From contig OZ035961.1 in assembly GCA_964034945.1 (NCBI GenBank), positions 93,940,991-94,004,990 on the forward strand: DNA of 64,000 nt, in the 5' to 3' direction. A model generated the notes under the pieces. The model worked only from the letters and a program-made list of their open reading frames with translations, had not been told where the DNA came from and ran no database searches. Source of the stretch: Chrysopilus asiliformis (taxonomy: Eukaryota > Arthropoda > Insecta > Diptera > Rhagionidae). Shown one piece after another: positions 46,379 through 58,861 of this stretch. The stretch's first letter is position 1; each line of letters begins with the position of its first letter. The position numbers and the translations under genes are program-made.

Positions 46379-47164
46379 AAAAAATAAATTTCAATTTAAT
46401 TTCTGAAAAAATAAAAATGTTCTCTTTACTAATTAAAAACTCATGTAAATCCACATAAATGAAAATTATTTAATACATTTTCTTTTTCTATACTGAAGAT
46501 TTTTTTTGTAAATTATTTTGACTATTGTTTTATACTTAATTTACGTTGTTAGTATTATAATTGCCTGGCTATTTGAAACTATTTCAATTTTATTAGTCAA
46601 AACCGAATGTTTTTAATGCTAATAGAAATAATTGTTTACGGAAGGGTAAAAGGAGGACAAGAGCGATTTATTTCGCTGTAGAACTAAAAAAGAGAGGTAA
46701 GTACCGTTTCTCATTCACACTTATGTTGCTAAATGGAGTAGTAATTACTTGAATTTCGTAAACTCGGGTTAGATTAATACAAATTCATTACTCTCTCTAA
46801 TATTGCACTCATCGAAATATTATGAAGACAAGAATCGTTCAGAACAGAATCTTACATAACTTTTCCACACATTCCAATTCAATCCTTAAACTTTATAATC
46901 GTCTCTCTTTTAATGCGATTTTTTCTGCAAAATTTCGGAAAAATGCACAATAGAATTGAAGACCTCGGTGCAAAAACTGGTAATTTCCAGGAAATTACTC
47001 ATTTTTGCACTATATTATTTAATATTTAATAAATTGTTTAGTTAAACAGTATTTTTGTATTCTAGGAACACAACAAAATTGAAAAAAAATGTTTACAGAC
47101 TATTGCCACTATTGTAATCTGGTGAAAAGGCTGTTCTAACTGGCTTAATGGTACGATAGTATAT

Positions 47165-47256
47165 TAAAGAATTTGTCCACTCTCTATAGATTATATTATG
47201 CTATTAATAGCATTTAATAGCATAATATAATCTATAGAGAGTGGACAAATTCTTTA
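47165..47256. repeat. Perfect 43-bp inverted repeat with 6-nt loop
   Basis: The left arm is TAAAGAATTTGTCCACTCTC, TATAGATTATATTATGCTAT, TAA; the right arm is its exact complement. The loop is at 47208-47213. One flanking pair outward is already mismatched, so the boundary is sharp. More likely a small palindromic transposon or a recent inverted duplication than a miRNA precursor. Confidence 0.85.
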
Positions 47257-47779
47257 CAAATTTGTAATATTGTAAGGATTGCAAATATGTGTGTTGTAAT
47301 TTTACATTAAGTGTCGGTTTAGTTGCTCGGACAGTTGCAACAAATAAATTCTCGTCAATGAGTGCAGATTATCGCGTAGTGCATGTATTGAGATGAATAT
47401 CGTGAACAGGAAGAATTGTTCGAGGTTGTGTTTTATATCAAATGTCAAATTTTTATCTGACAAATAAGTATAGACGCGAAAATCACACAATAGGCAGCAA
47501 TTGCAAGTGGTTAACATATTTAAACTTCCATTATGCATATTTTAAACTTGCACGATTCGTATTTATCGTGTAAAAAAATACTTCTTTCTACTTGGCTTGT
47601 TTGTTGGGTGATTTTTTGTGGCGAATGGTGATCTTGAAGCAAAAATATGCCTTCAATTTGACTGATAGAGAATCTTTTCCCATGAAAATTCTTAAAAACT
47701 CGCCATGTTTGTGAAAAATCATCCGATTTCGCTTTCTCGTTTCTTGCGAAAAACAGTCATCCACCAATCAATTTCAGTG

Positions 47780-48598
47780 TAAAATGAGAGTTCTTTTGGT
47801 TTAAGTGTTCGTTGTTGCTTCGATTCGATTTAAATTAAATTGTATTTTTTTCACTGAAATATTTGCCATCAAAAACTGTTCGATGGCGAAGAAAAAGTGA
47901 GAAATTACTTAGAATTCATGAAGTTTTCTATATTGAGTTACCTTAAATATTTTTGTGGATTTGTGCATACTCGAAGCAATCAAATAAAAATAAATAAGAG
48001 TGCGACTTGGGTTCAGAAATTGTGATTTTTTATCGCAGCAAATTTTTTTTATCTATTCGCCTCTGGTTCGGTCGCAAGTCGGCCATTTGTTTTTATTATT
48101 TTTTTTCTTGTGTTCGTGTCTCAAAGTGGAAGTAAAAAATAATATAAATTTAAATTTTTCTTTATACTCGACCAATGAAATATAAGCATAAAAAATTATT
48201 CCCGATCGTTTTTTTGTTAAATGAGTATTGAAAAACGGGAATTTCACGGGAATTTGTTTCATCATTAAATCGTTTTGTGGTGATATTTTGATTTATTGGC
48301 CCACTTTTTTTGTGGTGTTTATTAATGGTTCAGTCGAAGAAAAACCTCAAAAAACAAGTGTTTGAAGGTGTTTAAAAGTTTGATTAAAAAACCGTGAGTG
48401 GTTAGAGATGTTTATAATTATAAAACATTTCAAAGAAATTATCTGAATTATATAAGTGAAAAGTAGGGAAAGAAGTTGCGTTTTTCCCCCACAAAATAAC
48501 TAAATTATTGCAAAATTTATTCCGAATTGATTCAAGAAAGAGGAAATAGTTTGAAGACGAATAAAACTGGATACTTCACCGCAAAAACGCTAGCACAG
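47780..48598 (+). other. Possible non-coding first exon ending in a GT donor
   Basis: A stretch ending CGCTAGCACAG|GTAAATATT at 48598, without an in-frame ATG if joined to the exon at 58862. I infer a 5'UTR exon; the start is arbitrary. Weak evidence. Confidence 0.2.
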
Positions 48599-49863
48599 GT
48601 AAATATTTATGAAAAAATCGAACGTTTTTCTTCTTTGCTTCTAAAATGGATTTTTTTTACTGCTGCGTTTTTGTTTGCGTAAGAAAAATTTTAAGCTAAA
48701 ATGATGACATTAATTTTAGTTTCAATGAAAAAAACGTCATTTTCCGTCGATTCGTATGTGAATTTTTGCATTTGTGTTTGCTTAACCTGAAATGTACAGT
48801 TCTTTGTTTTACTTCCTCTCTCGCTCATGCTCGTTCACTCAATTCCGCTTAAAGTTCATTTATTGATTTTTTATCAATTAAAACAAATAACAAAAAAAAA
48901 CAACATCCCATGAGTGAAAAAGTTCCGAGATTTTCATCAAAAAAATCCTTCAACTTTAAAGTGATTTGGAAAACTCTCCTCCGAAAGTTGCATTTTTACA
49001 AATTTTGAATTTCGTTCCCGCTAGGAAATTGCAAAACTTTTCGAAATTCCTTCAGTAGAAATCATTAACAATTTTCTGATTCCGTCATCAAGCATGGGAA
49101 TTTTCCATTAATTGATTGTTTTTCTGAAGAACACGAAATTAAAATTTTTTTATTTGTCTTTTTCGGTTTTATGTGCAATTTAAAAATGTATTAAAAATTG
49201 AACAGAACTAATTTCATTGAATTTTGTATTAACTTCCGGAATGTTGTATTAACTTCCGGTCACCGCACTAATGTTTTCACTGAATAATGAGGATTCCCAC
49301 GACTTTTAATTATTGCGTAGCTTTGATTTGTCTTCGCAATAAAGTAATGCTAAAATACTTTCGATTTTCATTTCTGCGTCTGGTTTTTTGGCTAAAACAC
49401 ATTGATTTGGCTAAAATACATTTTTTTAAATGTGTATTTCTTAATAACAAGAATTGCAAGCTTCTTTGATTTATTCAGGAAGTCTGTAGAATTTGTGACG
49501 CTAATTTGGGCCCTTTCAAAACACTTTCTTCCAACACCGCACTTTTTCAAGGTTTTGTATTGAATTTCGCACCACTGAACCTCATCTCCTCAAAATGTGT
49601 GACGTATGCTGTTGCCCGGCGGCCTATTTAGTGGAGAAGAATAAAAATGGTTTAAAACCATTCAAAACTATTACAAAATTTCGGGTTTAGTACAGGAAAA
49701 TTCATAAGAGTGTAACTTGTTTATAACGGACCTCATGGGAGAGTGAAAATTCGGAAGGAATACTTCAAATTGGTGAAACATACTGTTTACTGTTTAATTT
49801 TTAGACGAATTTTTAGGTTATGCCGGATTTTTCGATTATAGCGAATTTTTACCTGTAACATAA

Positions 49864-50413
49864 AAGCTATAATTGCCAATCTGGCAGTTATTGAAAACCC
49901 GTATGGTGATATGGCATTGTTCAAAGTTTAAGTGAACGGCGAGCAGTTGTATTAAAATTTCACTTTGAAGTCAAACTTTTTTAAAATTTATTCCAATCGG
50001 ATTTTTATGTATGGGAGTTTTATGTAGAATCATATCCTAAATAACTTTTGTTCTTGCACTTCTTTGATAAGATGCACCGTTTTTGAGATATTAAAAAAAA
50101 GTTTTCGTTCGTATGGGGGGTACCCCCCCATTTTTGCCCGTTACCGAACTTAGCGTCGCATTTTACGAAAAACGGATCCACGCAAAATTTCAAGTCTCTA
50201 TCTCAATCCGTGCGCCTGCAATCCGCGCCACAGACAGACAGACGGACGGACAGACAGACAGACAGACGGACGGACATGCAAAATTCAATTTTTTTTATCA
50301 TTCTAAACACACTGGTTTAAATTCATTTTTGTGTGTGATGACGGGATCTTGGCGTTAGCAACGGTAAGGCAAATTTAATATACCCTTTGGTTTTACCATA
50401 CGGGTATAAAAAT
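49864..50413 (+). mobile_element. (GTCY)n-bearing repeat element, copy 2
   Basis: Same ends and order as the copy at 32786-33353: GCTATAATTGCCAATCTGG, AACCCGTATGGTGATA, the GACA/GACG microsatellite at about 50231-50276, GATGACGGGATCTTGGCGTT, and ACCATACGGGTATA. Small indels distinguish it. Confidence 0.7.
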
Positions 50414-50660
50414 CACTTGCTAACAGCAAAATCTTTGCGATTTTTTGTCTGTGGAAACGAGTCATTAAATTCAAATCTTATTTTTACGTTAATCAAAGTT
50501 TTTCTCATTCTAAATCATAGGTGCTCAAGTGTGACGTCAGCAAAAACACACCTTCAAAAGGATTTAAATAACAAAACAAATACAAATTATTTATTTATTT
50601 ATTTACCAACTGGTACATATGACCATCTGACTTAGAATTATAACAATTTAAGAATATAAA

Positions 50661-51078
50661 TACAGTAGAGACTCGTTAATTCGAACACTCGGTAATTCGA
50701 AAATCACGCTAATTCGAACCACCATTTTTTTTATATTGGGTATCTTGTAATTCGAATTGTGGTCGATATATTGGTCTCTGTAATTCGAACTTTTCTTGTC
50801 AAGCATGGAAATGGCTGTGTGGTGGTATGTACTGTCGTAACTGTACAGGTATTAATTATGAAGCCAAAATCACAAGTTTCTTTAAAAAGAATTACATTGG
50901 TATGTCTACTCTTTGAATGCAGGAACATTGTTACTTAATTTTAACTTGAATATATTTTTTTTTGCCATTAAGACTGTTTTATTAAACAAAATGTCCACCA
51001 CAAAAAAGTATCCAGTAATTCGAAAATCTCCGTGGTTCGAATTAGGTCTGGTTTCTATTATACCGAATCTCTATGGTA
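50661..51078. mobile_element. Pogo/Tc1-like MITE with TA-flanked ends
   Basis: The left end TACAGTAGAGACTCGTTAAT and the right end, complemented, TACCATAGAGATTCGG, are related. AATTCGAA motifs repeat near both ends. No coding capacity. Confidence 0.55.
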
Positions 51079-52340
51079 TATAATAATAACCTAAAAAGGA
51101 ATTTGTTTCATCGAACAATCACCCTGTGATATACCCCTTACAGGCAATAATTTCCCATCAAATGGGGTATAAAATTTGGTACGCATCAAATTGAAAGCAA
51201 AAGTGAAAATTGGGACTGAAACATTGAAGTGAAAATTTCTACTTTTTCTTATTTTCACAATGATCAGACGAATGTACAGACATAAGTCATTGTCTCTTTG
51301 TTCCCGATGAAACTCAGATGGGCTTCTGTTTTTGTTTTTCTTATAGCGGTTGTAAGAACGCTGAACTACTTTAACTGCCCGCCACTAAAGTTTTCCCGTA
51401 CTGCGTCGAAATTGTCGTTTTTCGGTCATTGATCGCTTGATGGTGATCTTCTACAACCGATCGGATCCCTCAGAAACTTTTGTTCATTCAAAAAACTTAC
51501 GGCTGGAAGAATAAAAAATATTTTGTTTTTTTTTGGTCTGTTTTATTTTGATTGGCGAATTTCCAAAGTATTTTCAACTGCGTGTTCACACTAACATTTT
51601 AAAAATGTTAGAAAAGTTTTAATGTTTTATTTTTCCCTCATTTTTCCAATGTATAGGATTTTTACGGCACAGGAAAATACGACGCAGCCGAATTACTCAG
51701 CGATTCAAACTCAAGAAAAAATACTTGTAAACTGCGCAACATCGATAAGTGATGTTTTACTGAGAATTTCGTAAAATCAATGTTTTGAGAATATTCTGTG
51801 TGAAAACAAAGCTACCGCAAATGTATAGGAGATCGTATTGAGTTCATTTTACCATTTTAGGCGTTCAACATAACGATATCTTAAAGTTAGAATCAAAACT
51901 AGGACATGGTGTTGAAAAAATTAAGAAATTACGGTTAATAAATCATAAGAAAGGTTACAAATGTCAGGAGGCAATCGTCAAAAAGTTCATATGAGAACAG
52001 ACCAAATTTGTAAGTTTAATTTTATTTGAATGATGGGGGGAAGGGGGGGCAAGTTGTTCGATTTTTCCCGCGCAAGAACTTAGCCTCACCTTTTACGGAA
52101 AACTTGTCTATGCCAAATTCCAGGTATCTAGCTTCAATCCTTTCGGAACCTGTCGGACAGACGAAAGTCAAAATCTCGTGTCATTCCAAACACCAAAAAG
52201 TCGTAATGTTTGGTTAGTTTACGCAAAAATTGTTTAAATCTACCCCAAAAAAAGGAGACACTCTAAATCAGACAACCAAAAAACTGGGGTAAATGCAAAC
52301 GACTACATTTTTAAGATCTTAATTTCATGGTCATGTCTTT

Positions 52341-52945
52341 TTGTATGGTGAAACCAAAGGGTATATTAAATTTGCCTTACCGTTTGTAACGCCAAGAACC
52401 CGTCATCACACACAAAAATGAATTACACCAGTGTGTTTAGAATGATAAAAAAAATTGAATTTTCCATGTCCGTCCGTCCGTCTGTCTGTCTGTCTGTCTA
52501 TCTGTCTGTCCGTCCGTCCGTCTGTCCGTCCGTCTGTCCGTTTGTCCGTCCTTGGAGCGGATTGCGGGCGCACGGATTGAGCTAGAGACTTGAAATTTTA
52601 CGCAGATTCGTTTTTTGTTAAAAAAGCGAGGCTAAGTTCGTTAATGGGTAAAATTGGACCATAAGGGGGATACCCCCCATACGAACGAAAACGTTTTTTG
52701 CGAATATCTCAAAAACGGTGCATCTTATCAAAAAAGGTCAAGAACAAAAGTTATTTAGGATATGATTCTACATAAAACTCCCATACATCAAAATCCGATT
52801 GGAATAAATTTAAAAAAATCTTATTGAAAAGTTTGACTTCAAAGTGGAATTTTGATACAACTGTTCGGCGTTCACTTAAATTTCGAACAATGCCCTATCA
52901 CGATACGGGTTTTCAATAATTGCCATATTGGCAATTATAGTTATG
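52341..52945 (-). mobile_element. (GTCY)n-bearing repeat element, copy 3, inverted
   Basis: Reverse orientation of the family: GTATGGTGAAACCAAAGGG at the left, then AACGCCAAGAACCCGTCATC, a CCGT/CTGT microsatellite at about 52470-52554, and AATTGCCATATTGGCAATTA at the right. A degenerate fragment of the same family sits just upstream (52030-52200). Confidence 0.7.
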
Positions 52946-53638
52946 TTTATTTAATTATAGTTATGTTTATTTTGTTATGTTTATTTACCAATCTTTGATT
53001 AGAATAGTCTGAACAGAAAAGGACTTTATATTAAAAAAAAATAGTTTATCTTTCAACCTAAAGGTATTCATTCAAATTCGACATGTGAAAAATTCCACCT
53101 GTAGTTCGAGTTGTTTAAAAAACTCGCGCCCAGAGTAGATTTTTCAGTTTCAAATTTCAGTCCTAATATTAAAGAATCGCCTGCGTATTTTTTTTTGTAG
53201 TGTGGCCCCCGGTTTGGTGTAGAAAACTCAATGTGGTTGTTGGTGGTAAATTAATTCGACAGCTCTGTTCTACAAGAACATTTGGCTCTTAAATAAACCA
53301 GGAATTCCTTCATTTCGCCAATGACAATATACTTTGGAAAAACTTTACACCCATTGTGTTCTCATCTGATAAAGATCACAAACTTTCTCTAACCCCCTCC
53401 CCTCCCAGGTCATACTATTTTCTCAATTTTTGTACAAAATTTTGAAGTTTAGTCGTAACACTAGCGTATACCCCTCCCCCCATCCCTTTTAAACTGTGAC
53501 GTATTTTACGGACATTTTTACCATTCTATGATAAAAATTAGTCCTCACAGTAAAAGTTTGGTTCCTATCCGTTAAATATGCCATACTAATGTTTTTCATG
53601 ACTTTCCAAAACACAAAACGAAAAAAAATATCTTACCT

Positions 53639-54041
53639 CTGGAGCCCAATAAACGCAACTCCAACGCTGTGAACTGTCACGCAGCGCAACATTTCAGCGG
53701 CAGAGACCAATGGCATTTCGTGAAGTAGTACAAGTGACATAATATAAAGTGGTATAAAGTTGGCAAAATTACAAAAATGGATAATTTTGAAGCGATAATT
53801 TGCTTTGTTGGTCTTTATCTTTGTTATTTGCACTAAGGCTATCAATTCTTCCTCGAACGATATTTCCCCAACCTCACTTTATGAATGTCAACGCAGAATT
53901 GCTGCGGCAAAGTTAGAAGTTTGCAAACTTTTGCGTTGTAAGTGCGTTCACTGCGTTCAGTGTGCTCACTTCCAATGATTTCTATTGAACAAACTTGTAA
54001 GTGACAGTTTCTGCGTTCGCGTTGCGTTCATTGGGCTCCAG
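53639..54041. mobile_element. 403-bp MITE with inverted ends CTGGAGCCCAAT
   Basis: Left CTGGAGCCCAATAAACGCAA, right complemented CTGGAGCCCAATGAACGCAA; the similarity extends about 45 bp through AACTGTCAC. No coding capacity. Confidence 0.7.
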
Positions 54042-54509
54042 GCATTACTATCACTAAAATTTGATTGTTTTTTGAAATTTAAATGGTTTGAATGGTAATC
54101 ACAGATTTTGCACGGGGTATTATGATAATTGCTTTGAATTTCTTATCTTGATTACTGCTCATTGCAAATAAAACACGTTAACCAAATGATAATATTTCAA
54201 TTTTATTGTATTTTTTTTTTGTTTTGTTTTTATTTACTTTTTTTTTTCTAACCAACTTGACCTTAAGGTGTCTCTGATTGTGCGGGCTCTTCGAATCTTT
54301 AAACAAAATTTTTAAATATAATTTTAATTATTCTAATTAAACGTTTTTGAGTGACGGACGGTTATCTAATTTATAGCTGTTTATTTGGAATTCGAAACCA
54401 TGTCATTCGATATTATTTTATGGCCGATCATGCAATAAACTGATTACTGGGCGATTCTGATATTGAATTGTAAAAGTGAAATTTTAGTAAAAAATCAGCG
54501 ATTCCTGTG

Positions 54510-54655
54510 CATACATCTGTGGTAATAAGTTAAAGTAGTTTAAGTGGATTTTCAGTCGAAGCCAAACTAACCTGTATTTGTATTTCCACACAGATCCCTT
54601 TGGCTTCGCCTGAAAATCGACTTAAGCTACTTTAACTTACTACCGTAGATATATG
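54510..54655. repeat. 146-bp hairpin element, copy A
   Basis: CATACATCTGTGGTAATAAG at the left pairs with the complement of the right end (CATATATCTACGGTAGTAAG); the arms continue TTAAAGTAG(C/T)TTAAG and include GAAGCCAAA. A related copy is at 56152-56282. Confidence 0.65.
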
Positions 54656-56151
54656 AACGCATCATTAGTAATAAATTTTACCAACTCATCGTCGTGTTTA
54701 TTGGATAAAACGGAAAGTTTCACTCGATGATTGGTAGTTTTTTTGTGCTTATTTTATAATCGCAGGAATTAACAGTGGAATGGTATTTTAACTCATTACG
54801 CTAGAAAAGATGAAGCGCAATTTATTTAAGTGGAAATTTCCACATAAAACATAATGTTGTTTGTGCTGTTGCTAGGGTGCACTGGTACAGAAATCTGAAA
54901 TTCGTAACAGCTTTTAGCTTTATTTGGATATTTTTTTTACTTTTACAGTCCCAAAAGCTTTGTGGTAGCATCAATTTTGCCAATAAATAAATAAATAAAA
55001 GATTGTCTTCGAAAAGGTTATTTTGGACAAATCGCCAGCCAGTTAATCTTGAATTGCAAGTCGTGTTGAAGGTTATTTAATTCGATTTTGTTAAAAATTC
55101 TGTGCGGTTTTTAACACGACAAATGCCCGTGAACCGATCGCACGAGCGCGTTTTTATTCGACTATCTGGAGACAGTCGTTTTCTAGTCATTTAGTGACAT
55201 TTTAGGTGTCACAAATTAGACATTGGATTCTTGGCTATAAAACGACATGGAAAATTTCAACAGCGTAATTCTTATTAGTGCTCATACCATACAGATTTGC
55301 AAATGTTAAATGCGTAGCAAAAGTATGCGACGCTAGTACAAGCAATTCAATTTTTTTTGGCATAAATTATTTCAATTAACCCAATCAAATACTTATTCTT
55401 GTTCAACGTCGCACTCATGTCAAGAATTATAACTAATTTATTGTTTGTTTGCTTTGAATGACTTTTTTCTTGCTTATCTAAGAAAATTGTCTTTATCATT
55501 ACCCACCTAACATTTTGTTAGATGATTGTTTGAATTAGTCTAAATGCGTTAAAGTGGATTATAAAATATAGACAAATTGCATGCTATAAAATTATACGAT
55601 CGCAAAAAGTATGTGAGATGAGTTGTCCGTAGCACTGTTTCACAACCACTTTCACTGGCCTACCCCCTCATACAAAACGTTGGCATAAACCCTATCGCAA
55701 ACATTAACTTATTAAAAATTATAAGATTGTGCTCGAAAACCACACTAATAAATTTATAAGTTCTGGTGCACACTGCGTTGACAAGCATACAGATACAGAA
55801 TGGTGCCAAAGTTACGATTTGAGTTTTTATAACACATTTAACTAGTATTTCAGCGTGCATGAAAGTAGATTTAAGTAAAATTGAACACATTGTAAATAAG
55901 TAAGTCGAAATACCCTCCTTTGTCAGCTCCAATATTGGTTTGTACGCGTTTTAAAAATTAAAATTGCCACTTTCGCACCATTCTACATGTTTGCCAACAC
56001 AGTGTGCGTCTGCACTAAGAGATTAAAAGCGAACGATTTCCGCCACACAAATACTGCCACATTTGAGGTCTCTTAACTTGATAAAATCGAAACTCTCCAA
56101 AATCTTTAACCGATTAACGCCTGCTGTACTCAAAGGAGTACACCAGATATA

Positions 56152-56282
56152 TTGGTAATAAGTTACAGTAGCTTAAGTCGATTTTCATGCGAAACCAAAG
56201 AGATCTGTATTTGCATTTACAAACAGATCATTTTAGCTTCGTCTGAACATCGACTTCAGCTACTTTAACTTATGACCACAGT
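56152..56282. repeat. 131-bp hairpin element, copy B
   Basis: Same family as copy A: GGTAATAAGTTACAGTAGCT, AAGTCGATTTTCATGCGAAA at the left, with complementary CGACTTCAGCTACTTTAACT at the right. Separate insertion 1.6 kb from copy A. Confidence 0.65.
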
Positions 56283-56680
56283 TTTATGCACAATTTTTTC
56301 CAGATTTTTTTTTTAATTTTGTTTATTTTATAAGAATAAATTGGTTTTTATGTCAAGAATATTCAGTGGTTTTCTCATGGGTATTAAAGGGTTAATCCAG
56401 AATACCATTTTATATTAAAATCCTTAAGTTACAAATTAAGAGATCGCTTAGCTTTCGTAATCCAGGGGACGCTGCCATATTGGTTTTCATGTTTTTCAAG
56501 AAAGTGTCAATTGGCATTCGACATGCTTTCCATCGAAGTGTGCGCCTGTGCTTAGGACAATTTATACTCTTTCAAAGTAAAGACCCTCTAATTCATCAAG
56601 AGGCCAATTACGTGATGGAATACTACGTAGGAAAGTCTATTAACTCATTTTAGAACAGTATTAGGTCAGTTAGAACAGTT

Positions 56681-57726
56681 TTTACTTTCTTCTACGGAGT
56701 ATAATAAAGTATTGTATTCATGAAAAATTTCGACCTCTTAATTTTGCCTAAAAAACATTTCCCGATCACTCCTGAGTCGATTGGAGTCATATTAAAAAAA
56801 TGTCTTTCTGTCTGTCAGTCTGTCAGTCAGTCTGTCTGTCAGTCTGTCAGTCTGTCAGTCTGTCAGTCTGTCAGTCTGTCAGTCTGTCAGTCTGTCAGTC
56901 AGTCTGTCTGTCAGTCTGTCAGTCAGTCAGTCTGTCTGTCAGTCTGTCAGTCTGTGTACAATATTTCTCAAAAACTAATAGAGATAGCGCCATGAAATTT
57001 TATAGGCATGTTGGGTCCTGAAATGGGACGATCCTATCAACTTTTGGTGGAAATCCGTTAACCGGAATTGGATACTTCGGTTTTTCAAAAATCGCAATTT
57101 CGTTTTTCTCGATTTACTCCCAAACTACGCGTTTTTTAGTGGCCTTAAGTATGACAAAACTTGGAGAAAATAAAATTTCCCACACTTTTGTCTTTAGCTA
57201 TAACTCGATATCTCAACCTGTTATCGAGATAAACCGTTATTTCCAAAAAAAACAGTTTTTTGCGATTATCTCGAAAATTAACGGGTTTTTGCTGACTGAA
57301 TGTATGAAGTGAATTAATGAGAATATCATTCTGCACAATTTTGTTTCTTACCGTTATCCGTTATCTTTTACCGTTATTGAGATATTTTCATTAATATGTA
57401 AAAAATCATATTTTTGCGAATAATTTGCAAACTAACGGAAGTATCCAATTCCGGTTAACGGATTTCCACCAAAAGTTGATAGGATCGTCCCATTTCAGGA
57501 CCCAACATGCCTATAAAATTTCATGGCGCTAGCTCTATTAGTTTTTGAGAAATCTTGTACACAGACTGACAGACTGACAGACAGACTGACAGACAGAAAG
57601 ACATTTTTTAAATATGACTCCAATCGACTCAGGAGTGATCGGGAAATGTTTTTTAGGCAAAATTAAGAGGTCGAAATTTTTCATGAATACAATACTTTAT
57701 TATACTCCGTAGAAGAAAGTAAAAAA
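56681..57726. mobile_element. 1-kb foldback element with GTCA/GTCT microsatellites in both arms
   Basis: Arms at 56681-57081 and about 57436-57726 are near-exact complements: TTTTTACTTTCTTCTACGGA, TTTCGACCTCTTAATTTTGC, CCGATCACTCCTGAGTCGAT, ATAGGCATGTTGGGTCCTGA, CCGTTAACCGGAATTGGATA. The left arm carries about 150 bp of CAGT/CTGT repeats (56805-56955), the right arm only about 40 bp (57563-57603). The spacer has no ORF. The translated microsatellite frames are artefacts. Confidence 0.85.
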
Positions 57727-58103
57727 AGAAAAAAGAATTGAGGTCCTCAGGTTATGGTAAAATATTCTTTGGAGGTTTTTTTGTACGCAACATTTTCCTA
57801 GGCACAAATTTTTTTTTAGACTTTTTAACATAATGCTTTTTGTAAATAATTAGAAAAATTGTTAATAATTGTATGAAATCTACTGAAATCGGGAAAAATT
57901 GTTGTTTTCTTTAAAAACAACCAATCCTTATTTTCATTCAAAACAATCAAAAATTGTTAAAAATTGTGATTTAACAATTTTCTTGTGATTTGGAGGCCTT
58001 AGTGATGATTATTCTCGAATCCGAAGTAAAAATGTAAAACCAAACTCAGTCGTCACTCGTCACTCAATTGGTATTCTGGTATTCTGAAATTTGCAACGAG
58101 TAA

Positions 58104-58642
58104 TGCCGGAGACACATGTGCAGAATTTTGCATGCAGCGCAGTTAGAATACACAGGTTTATATGAAGGAGCCCACACGTAAATTCTGCATGCAGCGCAGA
58201 GCTGCACCATGTCTCTATTTCTAATTTCTCTGCGCAGAATTAGTGATCCCAACTGAGGATTCTTGTTTGGTGTTTGGCAAAATCGCCTGTTAGCAAAGAG
58301 ACTATGGACTAGATTCGTACACAGGGAAAACGAAAGTTTGACATTTGGTAAGAACGATTTTTGGCGAAGAACAAGTCTCAGTTTTAAGTAGAAAATATTC
58401 AATACTTTGTGTTCACGTTATCTATGTCTTTCAGGAACATGAGGTGGTCCATCCATTTCCAAAGGTGATCCATCCATTTCCAATACAAAAATTGATTGTT
58501 TCGAATGAATTCAATCAATTCTTCTTCCATTGTTGACAGCAGCCGATGCGATGAAATGACATAAAAAAATCTGCTCATGTGTCTCAGCTGCAGATCTGCA
58601 TGCAGCGCTGCATGCAGAAATTCTGCACATGTGTCTCCGGCA
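58104..58642. mobile_element. 539-bp MITE with TAA target duplication
   Basis: Ends TGCCGGAGACACATGTGCAG, matching the complement of the right end; the inverted repeat runs on through AATTT(C)TGCATGCAGCGC, about 40 bp. TAA at 58101-58103 and 58643-58645 is the target duplication. Harbinger-like, no transposase. Confidence 0.8.
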
Positions 58643-58861
58643 TAATTCTATCCTCAAAACGTTACTAGATCATACGCAATCGAACAGAAGTGAAACGCAG
58701 CGGATTCAAGAATACAAATTTAGGGGAAATCGAACAAATTTAACGCTACTTCGGATTCGAGAATAGGCAGACATGCCAAAATATTTTTTGTAACACTTCA
58801 TTCATGAATATTATAATTATATTAGCTTATTGCAATTATTTTGATAAATAATTTGTTGCAG

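Larger units (their letters stand above)
46389..58861. other. 12.5-kb region without recognised coding exons; foldback-element cluster
   Basis: No ORF here resembles a known protein. It holds a perfect hairpin (47165-47256), two (GTCY)n repeat elements, two MITEs with clear ends, two copies of a 0.14-kb hairpin element and a 1-kb foldback. It may be the first intron of a gene with a 5'UTR exon ending at 48598 and coding exons from 58862. Confidence 0.4.

Noticed and set aside
47165..47256. miRNA precursor
   Set aside because: The stem is perfect over 43 bp with a tiny loop; animal miRNA precursors have mismatches and bulges. Kept as an inverted repeat.
55660..55932. 90-codon minus-strand frame
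   Set aside because: Cys/Ile-rich chance frame in AT-rich DNA, with no splice support or similarity.
56720..57021. Frames of repeating Ser-Val-Cys-Gln
   Set aside because: Translation of the GTCA/GTCT microsatellite in the foldback element.
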